Source of the DNA: JBAWXE01 sp037144255
GTDB lineage: Bacteria > Bacteroidota > Bacteroidia > Chitinophagales > Chitinophagaceae
Direction: 5' to 3'
DNA: 32,371 bases
Assembly: GCA_037144255.1 (NCBI GenBank)
Contig: JBAWXE010000023.1
Span: 1-32,371, forward strand
The stretch's first letter is position 1. Every line of letters starts with the position of its first letter. This document shows positions 1 through 9,179 of the stretch, in pieces. Under the pieces are notes generated by a model, which saw only the letters and a list, made by a program, of their open reading frames with translations, made no database searches and had not been told where the DNA came from. A program made the translations under genes and the position numbers.

Positions 1-97
1 CGAGCCCTTGCAATCAGCAATCACATTCATCACATTATTTTATTTTCGGCATAATAATTGCTACTTTTATATTACTACAATTTCATACATCCCACTT

Positions 98-3000
98 ATG
101 AAGCAACTATACACTCTCATTATTACATTTCTCATATGCAGCATTAGCACTTATGCACAGCCTGGATATATTAATACAATTGCAGGTACTGGGGTATATA
201 GTTATACAGGTGATGGTGGTTTAGCAGCTAATGCAACTATGGGAGATCAAGTGAATGATATGGTTTATGATTCTCATGGTAATTTGATTATTGTAGATAA
301 TGAATTTTCTGTTATTCGGAAAATATCTACAACAGGGATTATTACAACCCTTGCTGGTAATGGAACAGTAGGTTTTTCTGGCGATGGAGGACTGGCTACT
401 AACGCAATGTTATATAATGCTACAGGTATAGCTATAGATGCATCAGATAATATATATATAGCAGATCTTGGGAATCATCGTATAAGAAAAATAACTGCAT
501 CAACAGGTATTATTACAACTGTAGCCGGAAATGGAATACAAGGCTTTTCAGGTGATGGTGGGCTGGCTATAAATGCTCAATTTAATATGCCTTGGGATAT
601 TTTAATAGATGGGATTGGGAATTTATACATTACGGATAATGGTAACAATAGGATTAGAAAAGTGGATGCTATAACTGGTATTATAACTACTATTGCAGGC
701 ACTGGTTTTGTAGGCTTTTCAGGGGATGGTGGGCTGGCTATAAATGCTCAGATTGGTGCACCTCAATCATTAATTATGGATTTGGTAGGCAACTTGCTTT
801 TTTGTGATGCAAATAATCAACGCATTAGAAAGATATCGCCTACTACTGGCATTATTACAACAATAGTTGGCAATGGCATTGCAGGCAATTTAGGAGATGG
901 TGGATTAGCAACAAATGCAATGTTAAATGAGCCAATGGGGATTAATTTAGATGTTTATGGGAATTTATACATCGCAGATAATGGTAACGGTGCGATTAGA
1001 AAGGTAAATGCCTCGAACAATATAATTACTAAAATAGCTGGTGATTGGATTTATGGATATTCTGGCGATGGAGGACTGGCTATAAATGCTCAGACCTATC
1101 CTTTTGGTGTAATAACAGATTTATCAGGGAGTGTATATATAACAGGTAGTTTCCGCATTCGAAAGGTTGAAGAACTTGGTGTCGCAAATGCTTCTTCAGC
1201 AAGTTTTTTAATGTACATAAACCCACTTTGTTCTGGACCTGAAATTCATCTATTACCTACAACTTATTCATCTACGTATAGTATTAAAACTTGGTTTGGC
1301 GATGGATTGAGTAGAATTGATACAATTTCAGCTTATTTAGGCTTCACTAATTTTAATCATATATATAGCTATCCTGGTACTTATTCGATTAAAAGTGTAT
1401 TGTATAATGGTGTTACAGCAATAGACTCTATTAAATATTATTATAAATACGCCTTTTGCAGAACCTTACCCATTCGACTCTATAATGATGCCAATTCAAA
1501 CTGTATGTTTGATACTAGTTCAGAAAGCTTGATTTATTCACCAACTATAATTGAAGTGGATTCTAATGGGGTAGCAATTGATACTATTGTAGTCTTGTCT
1601 GGGGTGGATTATAATGCAAATGGTAATTTAGGGGATATATATAAATTCAAAGTATTAAATGCCACATCAGGTTTAATTGCTACTTGTCCTGCATCGGGCA
1701 TTATTACAGATACCTTAGTAATTGGAAACAACAATCCAAAATATATTGGCTTTCATTGTTCTGGTGCAACAGGGTTTGATCTGGCAGAACAAGTAAATAT
1801 TCAAAGTGGTAGGCATTTGCAGAGTGGGTATATCATAGTTAACAATAATTATTGTTCTCCACAAAATGGAACTGTAACTTTAAATTTTAGCCCACAATAT
1901 ATTTTTGCAAATGCAAGTCCTGCGCCAAATATAATTTCAGGTAATGCTATTACTTGGAATTTAAATGGTTTATCGTCAGTAAATGCCGCACCTGTTAATA
2001 TTAATTATTTGCTTTCTGTCCCTACACCTAGTAATCAATCAACATGGTTACCTCCTGGAGATACGATACATTCATCAATCATAATTAATCCTATAACAGG
2101 AGATGCAAATCCTGCTAATAATACATGTATAAGAATAGATACAGTCAAGAGTTCTTATGATCCAAATGAGATGGCTGTGTCTCCTATGCCTTATATACAA
2201 TCAGCGGGGCAGCTACAATACACTATAGAGTTTGAGAATACAGGTAATGATACTGCACAGAATATATCTGTATTAGATACACTATCCAATAATTTGGATA
2301 TTCATTCTCTAGCAATGGTGGCAAGCTCTCATAGCTGCATTTATTCTAAGACATGGAATGGCACAAACTGGGTGGCAAAATTTGATTTTCCGAATATTAA
2401 ACTACTAGATAGCAGTCATCATAATCTGTGCAATGGTATGCTGGTATTCAATATCAAGACCAAAGCAGGTTTGAGTGCAGGTACTACTATCTTTAATCAT
2501 GCTGATATTTATTTTGATGATAATCCGCCTGTTATTACTGATACAGTAGAAAATATCATAGCCATACCTGTTACACCTACAGTGGCTATTACAGCTAATA
2601 ACTACTGCCCCGGGATAGCTACTACATTTACTGCTACTAGTACTAATGGAGGCACTGCACCTACCTATCAATGGAAAAAGAACAATGTTAATATAGGTAC
2701 TAATAGCAATACCTTCACATACACTCCTGCATACGGCGATTCTGTAAAATGCTTTTTGACTAGTAATGCTTTATTGCCTATACCTGCTACAGTTGCTAGC
2801 AATACTATACATATACCATCTATACTGGATAGTTTTATAGTAGTGAACCCTGTTACCTGTGGTGGTACTAGTGGTAGCATTACACTCAACGGTGTATTAC
2901 CTAATACTGTATACCCGATCAGCTATACCAAGAATGGTGTACCTATAGGGCCTGTAAACTATACCTCTAATGCTTTTGGCAGTTTAGCAATATCAGGTCT

Positions 3001-4126
3001 TACAGCAGCAGCATATAGTAATATAGCAGTTACTATTACAGGTGGCTGCACTACAGTGCCTATCAATAATGTATACCTCACTAATCCTACACCACCAGCT
3101 GCACCTAGAGTAGCTAATAGTACTCTGTCTATTTGCATAGGTGATACTATACACCTATCAGCATCATCTAGTTTATCCGGTGCTATATATAGCTGGTCTG
3201 GGCCATCTTTTACAAGTGCCATTCACAATCCTACTATCCCTAATGCGCAGCTTAGCAATTCAGGTATTTATTCAGTATTCGTTACAGATCCTGTTACCAA
3301 TTGTTCTTCACTTACCGCTACTACTACTGTTACAGTTAATTCTGTAGTTACCCCTACACTCAGCATATCTGCCAATGATACTCTGTGTACAGGTGCTACC
3401 TTATTAGCTACAGCATCTGCTAATATTGCATCATGCTCTTATCAATGGCATCTGAATACTTCTAACGTAGGCACTAACAGCAATACATATTCATATAGCC
3501 CTGCCAATGGCGATCAGATCACTTGTTCTATTATCGCTACCGCACCATCTTCTTGCTACACCGCTACTATAGCTAACAGTAATACACTCACAGCAGATGT
3601 ACTGGCTAATGTTACACCTACTATCAGCATAGCAGGTCTTGATACAGTTATATCAGGCACTCCTACATTATACACAGCTACTGCCAATATAGTGGGCGGT
3701 ATTTATCAGTGGAAAGTGAATGGCAATAACGTAGGTACCAACACTAATACTTATACCTACACACCGTTAGCCGGCGATGTGGTTACTTGTACCATTACTG
3801 TGCCATCTGCGGGTTGCTTCACTGCATCCAATGCTAGCAGCAATAGTCTGCATATAGTTATCATTAATCTGGGTGTAGCACCAATATCTAACAATGCACC
3901 TATACACATCTATCCTAACCCAACCAATTCAATTCTGCATATTGATAACCTAAAAACAAGTACTACTTATCATATCCTCAACATCATCGGGCAGTCTGTA
4001 CAAGCGGGCAGTCTGCAAGCAGGTGCTAATACCATCTCTACACAAGCGCTGGCATCAGGTGTCTACATGCTACAACTCAGCGATGCACAAGGCCTGCGCT
4101 CAGTAACAAGATTGGTAAAGGAGTAA
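98..4126 (+). CDS. Large secreted NHL-repeat / Ig-like protein with T9SS type A sorting domain
   Basis: Predicted secreted or surface-anchored protein of 1342 aa; its ligand or adhesive target is unknown. The start is placed at the ATG at 98 because it begins a clean signal peptide (MKQLYTLIITFLICS, ending near TYAQ); the open frame extends further upstream but that part is not signal-like. Domain order: signal peptide; six NHL-like beta-propeller repeats (about residues 22-365) marked by SGDGGLA-x-NA and GNLYI-x-DNGNNRIRKV; a PKD-like stretch; a DUF11-like module (SSYDPNEM, then QYTIEFENTGNDTAQN) common in Bacteroidota T9SS proteins; a SprB-like stretch and several Ig-like modules with the motif YQW-x(5)-N-x-GTN(S/T)NT; and a C-terminal Por sorting domain (IYPNPTNSILHIDNL to VTRLVKE). 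The sorting domain implies export by the type IX system after Sec translocation. It stands alone and is convergent with parE across a shared terminator. Confidence 0.9.
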   Translation: MKQLYTLIITFLICSISTYAQPGYINTIAGTGVYSYTGDGGLAANATMGDQVNDMVYDSHGNLIIVDNEFSVIRKISTTGIITTLAGNGTVGFSGDGGLATNAMLYNATGIAIDASDNIYIADLGNHRIRKITASTGIITTVAGNGIQGFSGDGGLAINAQFNMPWDILIDGIGNLYITDNGNNRIRKVDAITGIITTIAGTGFVGFSGDGGLAINAQIGAPQSLIMDLVGNLLFCDANNQRIRKISPTTGIITTIVGNGIAGNLGDGGLATNAMLNEPMGINLDVYGNLYIADNGNGAIRKVNASNNIITKIAGDWIYGYSGDGGLAINAQTYPFGVITDLSGSVYITGSFRIRKVEELGVANASSASFLMYINPLCSGPEIHLLPTTYSSTYSIKTWFGDGLSRIDTISAYLGFTNFNHIYSYPGTYSIKSVLYNGVTAIDSIKYYYKYAFCRTLPIRLYNDANSNCMFDTSSESLIYSPTIIEVDSNGVAIDTIVVLSGVDYNANGNLGDIYKFKVLNATSGLIATCPASGIITDTLVIGNNNPKYIGFHCSGATGFDLAEQVNIQSGRHLQSGYIIVNNNYCSPQNGTVTLNFSPQYIFANASPAPNIISGNAITWNLNGLSSVNAAPVNINYLLSVPTPSNQSTWLPPGDTIHSSIIINPITGDANPANNTCIRIDTVKSSYDPNEMAVSPMPYIQSAGQLQYTIEFENTGNDTAQNISVLDTLSNNLDIHSLAMVASSHSCIYSKTWNGTNWVAKFDFPNIKLLDSSHHNLCNGMLVFNIKTKAGLSAGTTIFNHADIYFDDNPPVITDTVENIIAIPVTPTVAITANNYCPGIATTFTATSTNGGTAPTYQWKKNNVNIGTNSNTFTYTPAYGDSVKCFLTSNALLPIPATVASNTIHIPSILDSFIVVNPVTCGGTSGSITLNGVLPNTVYPISYTKNGVPIGPVNYTSNAFGSLAISGLTAAAYSNIAVTITGGCTTVPINNVYLTNPTPPAAPRVANSTLSICIGDTIHLSASSSLSGAIYSWSGPSFTSAIHNPTIPNAQLSNSGIYSVFVTDPVTNCSSLTATTTVTVNSVVTPTLSISANDTLCTGATLLATASANIASCSYQWHLNTSNVGTNSNTYSYSPANGDQITCSIIATAPSSCYTATIANSNTLTADVLANVTPTISIAGLDTVISGTPTLYTATANIVGGIYQWKVNGNNVGTNTNTYTYTPLAGDVVTCTITVPSAGCFTASNASSNSLHIVIINLGVAPISNNAPIHIYPNPTNSILHIDNLKTSTTYHILNIIGQSVQAGSLQAGANTISTQALASGVYMLQLSDAQGLRSVTRLVKE
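165..1185 (+). repeat. Six tandem NHL-repeat coding units, about 171 bp each
   Basis: Within the first gene, a unit of about 57 codons recurs six times. The best conserved core encodes SGDGGLA-x-NA and falls near 209, 378, 549, 720, 893 and 1063. Units 3, 4 and 6 share near-identical DNA around the core (GGGCTGGCTATAAATGCTCA or close variants), which suggests recent duplication or gene conversion. The six units could form one six-bladed beta-propeller. Confidence 0.8.
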
Positions 4127-4146
4127 ATAAGAATGAAACTGCTACA

Positions 4147-4181
4147 AATAATAATGGCACCACATGGGTGCCATTATTATT
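4147..4181. terminator. Bidirectional terminator between the NHL gene and parE
   Basis: A perfect 15-bp stem (4147-4161 pairs with 4167-4181) with a 5-nt loop (ACATG). The stem has a GC core (GGCACC) flanked by A/T-rich arms, giving a U-rich run on either strand. It lies midway between two convergent stop codons and can serve both genes. Confidence 0.85.
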
Positions 4182-4198
4182 CAGAATATGATCGCTGT

Positions 4199-6103
4199 TT
4201 AAGAAACAACCTCTAGCCCTATTTCTTCAGCCAGGTCTTTCTCTACGCGTAGGTTGTCTATGATAAAGCCTTGACGGGTAGGGGTATTCTTACCCATATA
4301 GTATTCCAGTAGTTTCTGTATCTGTGCATCTTGGCTCAGTAGTACAGGGTCTTTGCGCATATCTATCCCTATGAACTGTGCAAACTCCTCCGGCGATATC
4401 TCACCCAAACCTTTGAATCGTGTGATCTCGGGTTTGGTACCCAACTGACTGATGGCGCGTTGTCTTTCCTCGTCGGTATAACAGTAGATGGTCTTCTGTT
4501 TATTCCGCACACGGAATAGTGGTGTCTGCAATATGTATACATGGCCATTCTTCACAAGATCCGGGAAGAACTGTAGGAAGAAGGTCATAATAAGCAGACG
4601 TATATGCATGCCATCTACATCGGCATCGGTGGCTATTACTATATTGTTATAGCGTAGCCCTTCCAGCCCTTCTTCTATATTCAGGGCGTGTTGCAACAGG
4701 TTGAATTCCTCATTTTCGTATACCACCTTCTTGGTAAGCCCATAGCAGTTCAGAGGTTTACCACGCAGGCTGAATACAGCTTGTATATCTACCTGTCGCG
4801 ACTTTGTAATAGATCCCGATGCTGAGTCACCCTCGGTAATGAACACAGTAGATTCCAGTTTTTTCTGCTGGTACTCTTCACGGCCTTTTACAGGAGGTTC
4901 ATCGTTCAGGTGTATACGACAGTCACGTAGTTTCTTATTATGTAGGTTAGCTTTCTTGGCACGTTCGTTGGCCAGTTTGCGTATACCCGATAGTTCCTTA
5001 CGTTCGCGCTCGCTTTGTTCAATACGCTTCTTCAGCGAGTCTGCAATAGAAGGGTTCTTATGGAGGAAATTGTCCAGCTCCTTATTCAGAAAATCTGAGA
5101 TGAAAGCCTTCATAGAAGGGCCGTTCTCCCATACATACTGAGAACCTAGTTTGGTCTTGGTCTGCGATTCGAAAACTGGCTCCTGTACACGTACAGATAT
5201 TGCAGCACATATGCTCTGTCGCACATCAGCAGCATCGTAGTCTTTCTTATAGAAATCGCGGATGGTCTTTACAAATGCCTCGCGGAAAGCACCTTGGTGA
5301 GTACCACCCTGTGTGGTATGTTGTCCATTCACAAATGAATATATATCCTCGCCATAGTCGCTGGTATGGGTTACGGCCAGTTCTATATCCTCACCTTTCA
5401 GATGTATTATGGGGTAACGTAGTCCGTCTGGGTTGGTCTTACGTTGCAGTAAGTCCAGCAAACCATTCTTGGAGATATAGTTCTTACCATTGAAATTGAT
5501 CTGCAACCCCGCATTCAGGAAGCAGTAATTCCATATTTGGTTCTCAATATATTCATTGATAAAGTGGTAATGGCGAAATACACTTTCATCCGGGATGAAA
5601 GATACCATAGTGCCATTAGGTTCTGTAGTAGTAGATTCCTTATGTTCTTTCAGCAGCACTCCTTTCTCAAATTCGGCCACCTTGGTGCGACCCTCGCGAA
5701 AGGCAGCTACCTTGAAATAGCTACTGAGTGCATTCACAGCTTTGGTACCTACACCATTCAGACCTACAGATTTCTGGAAAGCTTTACTATCGTATTTGGC
5801 ACCTGTATTTATCTTACTAACTACATCTACTACCTTGCCTAGCGGTATACCACGACCAAAGTCGCGCACGTTAACTACATTGGTCACTTTATCGATACTG
5901 ATCTCAACACGTTTTCCAAAGCCCATAGTATACTCATCGATACAGTTATCGATCGTTTCTTTGAGCAGTATATAGATACCATCATCCATACTGCTACCAT
6001 CACCCAGCTTACCGATATACATACCGGGGCGAAGGCGAATATGTTCGCGCCAGTCGAGTGAACGGATACTGTCTTCTGTATATTGATTTAATAGATCTGC
6101 CAT
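4199..6103 (-). CDS. parE: DNA topoisomerase IV subunit B (type IIA topoisomerase ATPase subunit)
   Basis: ATPase/TOPRIM subunit of topoisomerase IV, which with ParC decatenates and relaxes chromosomes. The start is the ATG at 6103, giving 634 aa; a TTG five codons upstream is possible but less likely. GHKL ATPase domain: E49 and N53 in LLKETIDNCIDE, DFGRGIP at 81-87, and the ATP lid GLNGVGTKAVNALS at 114-127. The transducer domain follows, with the QTK loop around 314-316. TOPRIM: EGDSASG at 424-430 and DADVDG at 493-498, then RFKGLGE at 562-568 and MGKNTPTR near the C-terminus. The length and the MYIGKLGDGS signature fit the Bacteroidota ParE group better than GyrB, although the two are paralogous. 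parC is not in the window. Convergent with the NHL gene. Confidence 0.92.
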   Translation of the reverse strand: MADLLNQYTEDSIRSLDWREHIRLRPGMYIGKLGDGSSMDDGIYILLKETIDNCIDEYTMGFGKRVEISIDKVTNVVNVRDFGRGIPLGKVVDVVSKINTGAKYDSKAFQKSVGLNGVGTKAVNALSSYFKVAAFREGRTKVAEFEKGVLLKEHKESTTTEPNGTMVSFIPDESVFRHYHFINEYIENQIWNYCFLNAGLQINFNGKNYISKNGLLDLLQRKTNPDGLRYPIIHLKGEDIELAVTHTSDYGEDIYSFVNGQHTTQGGTHQGAFREAFVKTIRDFYKKDYDAADVRQSICAAISVRVQEPVFESQTKTKLGSQYVWENGPSMKAFISDFLNKELDNFLHKNPSIADSLKKRIEQSERERKELSGIRKLANERAKKANLHNKKLRDCRIHLNDEPPVKGREEYQQKKLESTVFITEGDSASGSITKSRQVDIQAVFSLRGKPLNCYGLTKKVVYENEEFNLLQHALNIEEGLEGLRYNNIVIATDADVDGMHIRLLIMTFFLQFFPDLVKNGHVYILQTPLFRVRNKQKTIYCYTDEERQRAISQLGTKPEITRFKGLGEISPEEFAQFIGIDMRKDPVLLSQDAQIQKLLEYYMGKNTPTRQGFIIDNLRVEKDLAEEIGLEVVS

Positions 6104-6122
6104 TGGTGGTTTTTTCAAAGCT

Positions 6123-6131
6123 GCAAAGTAA
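6123..6131 (-). promoter_or_regulatory. Possible -7 promoter element for parE
   Basis: On the minus strand this reads TTACTTTGC, one mismatch from the Bacteroidota consensus TAnnTTTGY. It ends about 20 nt before the ATG at 6103. I see no clear -33 TTTG. Confidence 0.35.
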
Positions 6132-6206
6132 TAGAATTAGGATTGATGTTGGAAGATATGTGGATTTCTTGTGGTTAAAAATGCCAATAGTTTAGTATTT
6201 AAATCA

Positions 6207-6232
6207 AAAAACCTCCCGATCGGGAGGTTTTT
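6207..6232 (-). terminator. Terminator of the FadL-like gene
   Basis: A perfect 26-bp palindrome, AAAAACCTCCCGA followed by its reverse complement, lying 17 bp past the stop of the minus-strand gene at 6250. The stem is GC-rich and flanked by A/T runs on both sides, so it is an intrinsic terminator for the leftward transcript. Confidence 0.8.
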
Positions 6233-6249
6233 AATATATTATATACCTA

Positions 6250-7755
6250 TTAGAATCTCATGCCAATTGTAAGGGCAAGATTGGTTAGGCTATAGTTCAG
6301 TTTGGCGGTAGGCGTTGCAGCTGTGCTTGGTTCGGCTATATATTGATAATCTATATTATAAGGTTGTTCAGCATTTTTATACATACTGTTCACCATTGCA
6401 ATATCTGCAAAGAAATGATTGAAGCGGCAACCTAGTCCTGCTGAGAAATCGGTACGGGTAGCATCTACAGTGCTAGTCTTGTAAGGGTTGCCATAATAAC
6501 CAAAACCTAAACGGAACATGAAGTGTTCATTAATACGTCCTTCACCTCCAATACGGAAGTTAGAAGCCCCCTTGAAAGTATTTTTGATCTCTTGATTTGC
6601 ATTGTATTCTTCAAGTGGATAATCTGTAAAGTGGTATTTCATGGATGAATAATCAACATATTCATAGTCAGCAGTAATGAAGCCATATTTACCTAGAATG
6701 CCGGTAGCACTCAGTATTCCTCGCCAAGGAGTTGTGAGGGTATAATCAAAACTGTTAGTTGGATTACTTACAGTAGGAATAGAACTATTATTTATAACAG
6801 AAGTGACACCTTGGTTGTAATCGTCATGAAGATTATAATAAGTAGGCGTGTGGTATGCCGCTCCTACCCTAATATAATCATTGATCTTGTAAATAGCACC
6901 CAATTTGAGATTAGCACCGCTACCTGTTGTTTTCAAACTTTCTGTGTAAGTGAAACTATTGAAATAATTATTGCCTGGGTTACCGGCTGCAAGGGCTTCT
7001 GTATAAACTATATCACGTTCATAGTTGATATAAGGTATGCCAATTGTACCACCTAACATCAATTTTTCATCATAATTAGCACCGAAGGATAAAGTCATTT
7101 CATTAAGATGGCCTGATTCTGTAACGCTTCTTAATTGAGTAATACCTTGTGTAAACGGCACAACAGAATGTACCTTACCAACAGAATCAGGTAGAGAAAG
7201 CAAGAAGCTTTGGTAGCCTAGGTAGCCTAAATTACCAGCTGTAGAGGTGTCGTTATATTTATTGGCGTCGGCTTCGTATACTTGAGAGGCTGAACTGGTA
7301 TTATTAGTGCCTGAATAAGCATAGGTATGATTAAAATCTGCTAATCGGTTGAAGCCGAAACCCAAAGATGTAGATTTCCATTTGGAACGCAATGCTCTTC
7401 TGCCATGCGCTGTTTTATTCAATACCAAACCAAAGTTGTTGAAATTGAATTGGCTGTTATTGTCTGCAGTACTTTTACCCAGATAGTCTCCTGAAATTGA
7501 ATTGATCTTTAAAGAAGGTGTAAAAGTTAGCTCTGAACTATGATACATTCCTAGACCGGCAGGGTTAACACTTAAAGTACTGAAGTCGCCACCTATTGAA
7601 CCCAACGCGCTGCCAAAGCCCATAGATCGAGCTGTTCCTTGTGTACTCAGGTTGGAATAACGGTAAGCATCAGAAGCATCTTGTGCAGAAGCTTGAAGTG
7701 CAATACCACAACTCATGGCAGTGAGGAATAGTGAAAAATACCTGCGAGTATGCAT
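6250..7755 (-). CDS. OmpP1/FadL-family outer-membrane transport protein
   Basis: Predicted outer-membrane beta-barrel of 501 aa in the OmpP1/FadL/TodX superfamily, whose members import hydrophobic substrates such as fatty acids. Visible features: a signal peptide ending near ALQASAQ; the N-terminal hatch-like segment with ARSMGFGSALGSIGGD and VNPAGLGMY (the family's NPAG motif, about residues 43-70); many alternating aromatic/polar strands; and a C-terminal amphipathic strand ending LALTIGMRF with the terminal Phe typical of barrels. The start ATG at 7755 directly opens the signal peptide. A strong terminator follows the gene. It reads in the same direction as the low-complexity gene upstream, but a hairpin in the 151-bp gap suggests separate transcripts. 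The substrate cannot be inferred; similar Bacteroidota proteins are sometimes labelled hemin receptor without evidence. Confidence 0.82.
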   Translation of the reverse strand: MHTRRYFSLFLTAMSCGIALQASAQDASDAYRYSNLSTQGTARSMGFGSALGSIGGDFSTLSVNPAGLGMYHSSELTFTPSLKINSISGDYLGKSTADNNSQFNFNNFGLVLNKTAHGRRALRSKWKSTSLGFGFNRLADFNHTYAYSGTNNTSSASQVYEADANKYNDTSTAGNLGYLGYQSFLLSLPDSVGKVHSVVPFTQGITQLRSVTESGHLNEMTLSFGANYDEKLMLGGTIGIPYINYERDIVYTEALAAGNPGNNYFNSFTYTESLKTTGSGANLKLGAIYKINDYIRVGAAYHTPTYYNLHDDYNQGVTSVINNSSIPTVSNPTNSFDYTLTTPWRGILSATGILGKYGFITADYEYVDYSSMKYHFTDYPLEEYNANQEIKNTFKGASNFRIGGEGRINEHFMFRLGFGYYGNPYKTSTVDATRTDFSAGLGCRFNHFFADIAMVNSMYKNAEQPYNIDYQYIAEPSTAATPTAKLNYSLTNLALTIGMRF

Positions 7756-7850
7756 ATAATAGTTTTTATTTAGACCCTAAAGCAGTGATCTTGTTTAAAA
7801 AAGCAATGCTTAAAATTTTGTGAATAAATTTAAATTACCTTATTATAATA

Positions 7851-7876
7851 ACACCACGCTTATGAGGGCGTGGTGT
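7851..7876 (-). terminator. Terminator of the low-complexity secreted protein gene
   Basis: A 9-bp perfect stem (ACACCACGC, 7851-7859, pairs with GCGTGGTGT, 7868-7876) with an 8-nt loop. It is 31 bp past the stop at 7907 and is followed on the minus strand by a U-rich TATTATAATAA stretch. Confidence 0.65.
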
Positions 7877-7906
7877 AAAAATCTTGTTAAAAAGACCTTG
7901 ATAGAA

Positions 7907-9082
7907 TTATCTTCTATGACCGCCGCCGCCGCTAGAACGCCCACCGCCACCACCAGTGGAATGAGAACTACCGCCAGAGCGATTGCCACCAAAAGAGCCA
8001 CCATTAGAACGATTGCCACCATTATTTCCGCCACCGTTGAAGAAACTACCTACACGTTGGATGGCATTGTTTCTTGAAGGTTGAACCTGTTCTGCAGCAG
8101 CATTTTGTTGACGCACATTACCTTGTTGGAAGCGACCTGTATTTTCGGTTTGTCCACGTTGGGTATTGTTCATTTCTTGTTGACGAATATTACTACGTTC
8201 GGTATTTTGTTGTCCTCTCTCATTAGAGTAGAATGGGCCAGAATCACCACCGCGGGAAACACTATTCTGACGTAAGCCATTACGAATATTCGCACTATTC
8301 ATAGAAGCAGTAAGACCGGGTGTATTACGTATACCCATACCTGAAGTGCCTAAGGGAGCTGTTCTAAGACCGGTTGTATGATTGACATTGTTATAAGTAG
8401 CACGAGGGCCGCTGTAGGCAACATTATTCAGGCCATGACGAGGACCAAAGGTGCCTGCGTAATAACCACCGTAGTAGCCAGCTCCATAGAAAAATGGACT
8501 TGCATAGTATGGATAACCCCAACAGCTAGCAAACCCCGGATAACCGAACCAAGAATTATAGCCCCAATACCCGTAGCCCCAACCAAACCCGATACTTAGA
8601 CCCGGGCGATACCAAGGATTATATCCCCAATAAGGATCAGACCAATAAGGGTCATACCAGTAAGGATTGTAGAAAGTAGAATAATATCCCATGTTATAGA
8701 AAGGGTCGTTGAAACGATGCATGCGGGTAGCATAAGAGTCATCGTCGTAATCTATATAATCGCCATCATTACCGAAACTCTGATTGTAACTAGTGTTATT
8801 GCCGGAATTATTGTAGTTATCACCTGAAGAGGTGTATGTATTGGCCTCCTGATTATTATTTTGGGCAGGCGGATTATCGTAGCTATTAACATTATTGTTG
8901 CTATTGCTATTATTGTTATCATAGCGATCTTGCCTGTTACGATAATTGTTTCGAGGTGGTGGAGCATTATCTGCAGCCTTTTTCGCATCCTTACTATTGT
9001 AATATATGTCATCTTCCTGGGCAAATGCAGACATTTGTCCCACACAAATGAATAATAGACCGGTTAAGAGGAAACGTTTCAT
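7907..9082 (-). CDS. Secreted Asn-, aromatic- and Gly-rich low-complexity protein of unknown function
   Basis: I do not recognise a defined family. The protein is 391 aa with a clear signal peptide (MKRFLLTGLLFICVGQMSAFAQ). Three compositional zones follow: an Asn-rich acidic segment (about 56-115); a Tyr/Trp/Gly/Pro segment (about 129-214) with repeated PYW and GYW units such as YNPYWYDPYWSDPYWG; and a Gln/Asn/Arg tail ending in a Gly/Ser/Arg-rich stretch (about 345-391, ending RSSGGGGHRR). Only one Cys (C187) remains after the signal peptide, so disulfide cross-linking is not a major feature. Proteins of this style occur widely in Bacteroidota and are presumed exported. No catalytic motif is visible. 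It is divergent from proS, with 97 bp between the start codons. Confidence 0.75.
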   Translation of the reverse strand: MKRFLLTGLLFICVGQMSAFAQEDDIYYNSKDAKKAADNAPPPRNNYRNRQDRYDNNNSNSNNNVNSYDNPPAQNNNQEANTYTSSGDNYNNSGNNTSYNQSFGNDGDYIDYDDDSYATRMHRFNDPFYNMGYYSTFYNPYWYDPYWSDPYWGYNPWYRPGLSIGFGWGYGYWGYNSWFGYPGFASCWGYPYYASPFFYGAGYYGGYYAGTFGPRHGLNNVAYSGPRATYNNVNHTTGLRTAPLGTSGMGIRNTPGLTASMNSANIRNGLRQNSVSRGGDSGPFYSNERGQQNTERSNIRQQEMNNTQRGQTENTGRFQQGNVRQQNAAAEQVQPSRNNAIQRVGSFFNGGGNNGGNRSNGGSFGGNRSGGSSHSTGGGGGRSSGGGGHRR

Positions 9083-9123
9083 TTTTTATTGGTTTTTCGT
9101 AAAAATTGCTCTAGTGAAATTAG

Positions 9124-9132
9124 TACTTTTGC
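9124..9132 (+). promoter_or_regulatory. Promoter -7 element for proS
   Basis: TACTTTTGC matches the Bacteroidota -7 consensus TAnnTTTGY exactly. It predicts a start of transcription near 9135 and a leader of about 45 nt before the ATG at 9180. An ATTG at 9105-9108 is a weak -33 candidate, but its 15-nt spacing is short. Confidence 0.6.
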
Positions 9133-9179
9133 GTCACTTGACCAATAAAATAGACAGTCAAAAAGGCGTCAGGTTTATT

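Noticed and set aside
165..1185. Regularly spaced repeated DNA that superficially recalls a repeat array
   Set aside because: The spacing is about 171 bp, the repeats are in frame and encode NHL-repeat cores, and the intervening sequence is also related; it is not a CRISPR array.
9006..9179. Extended N-terminus of prolyl-tRNA synthetase
   Set aside because: The extension overlaps the divergent gene's start and the proS promoter; the family begins at the ATG at 9180.
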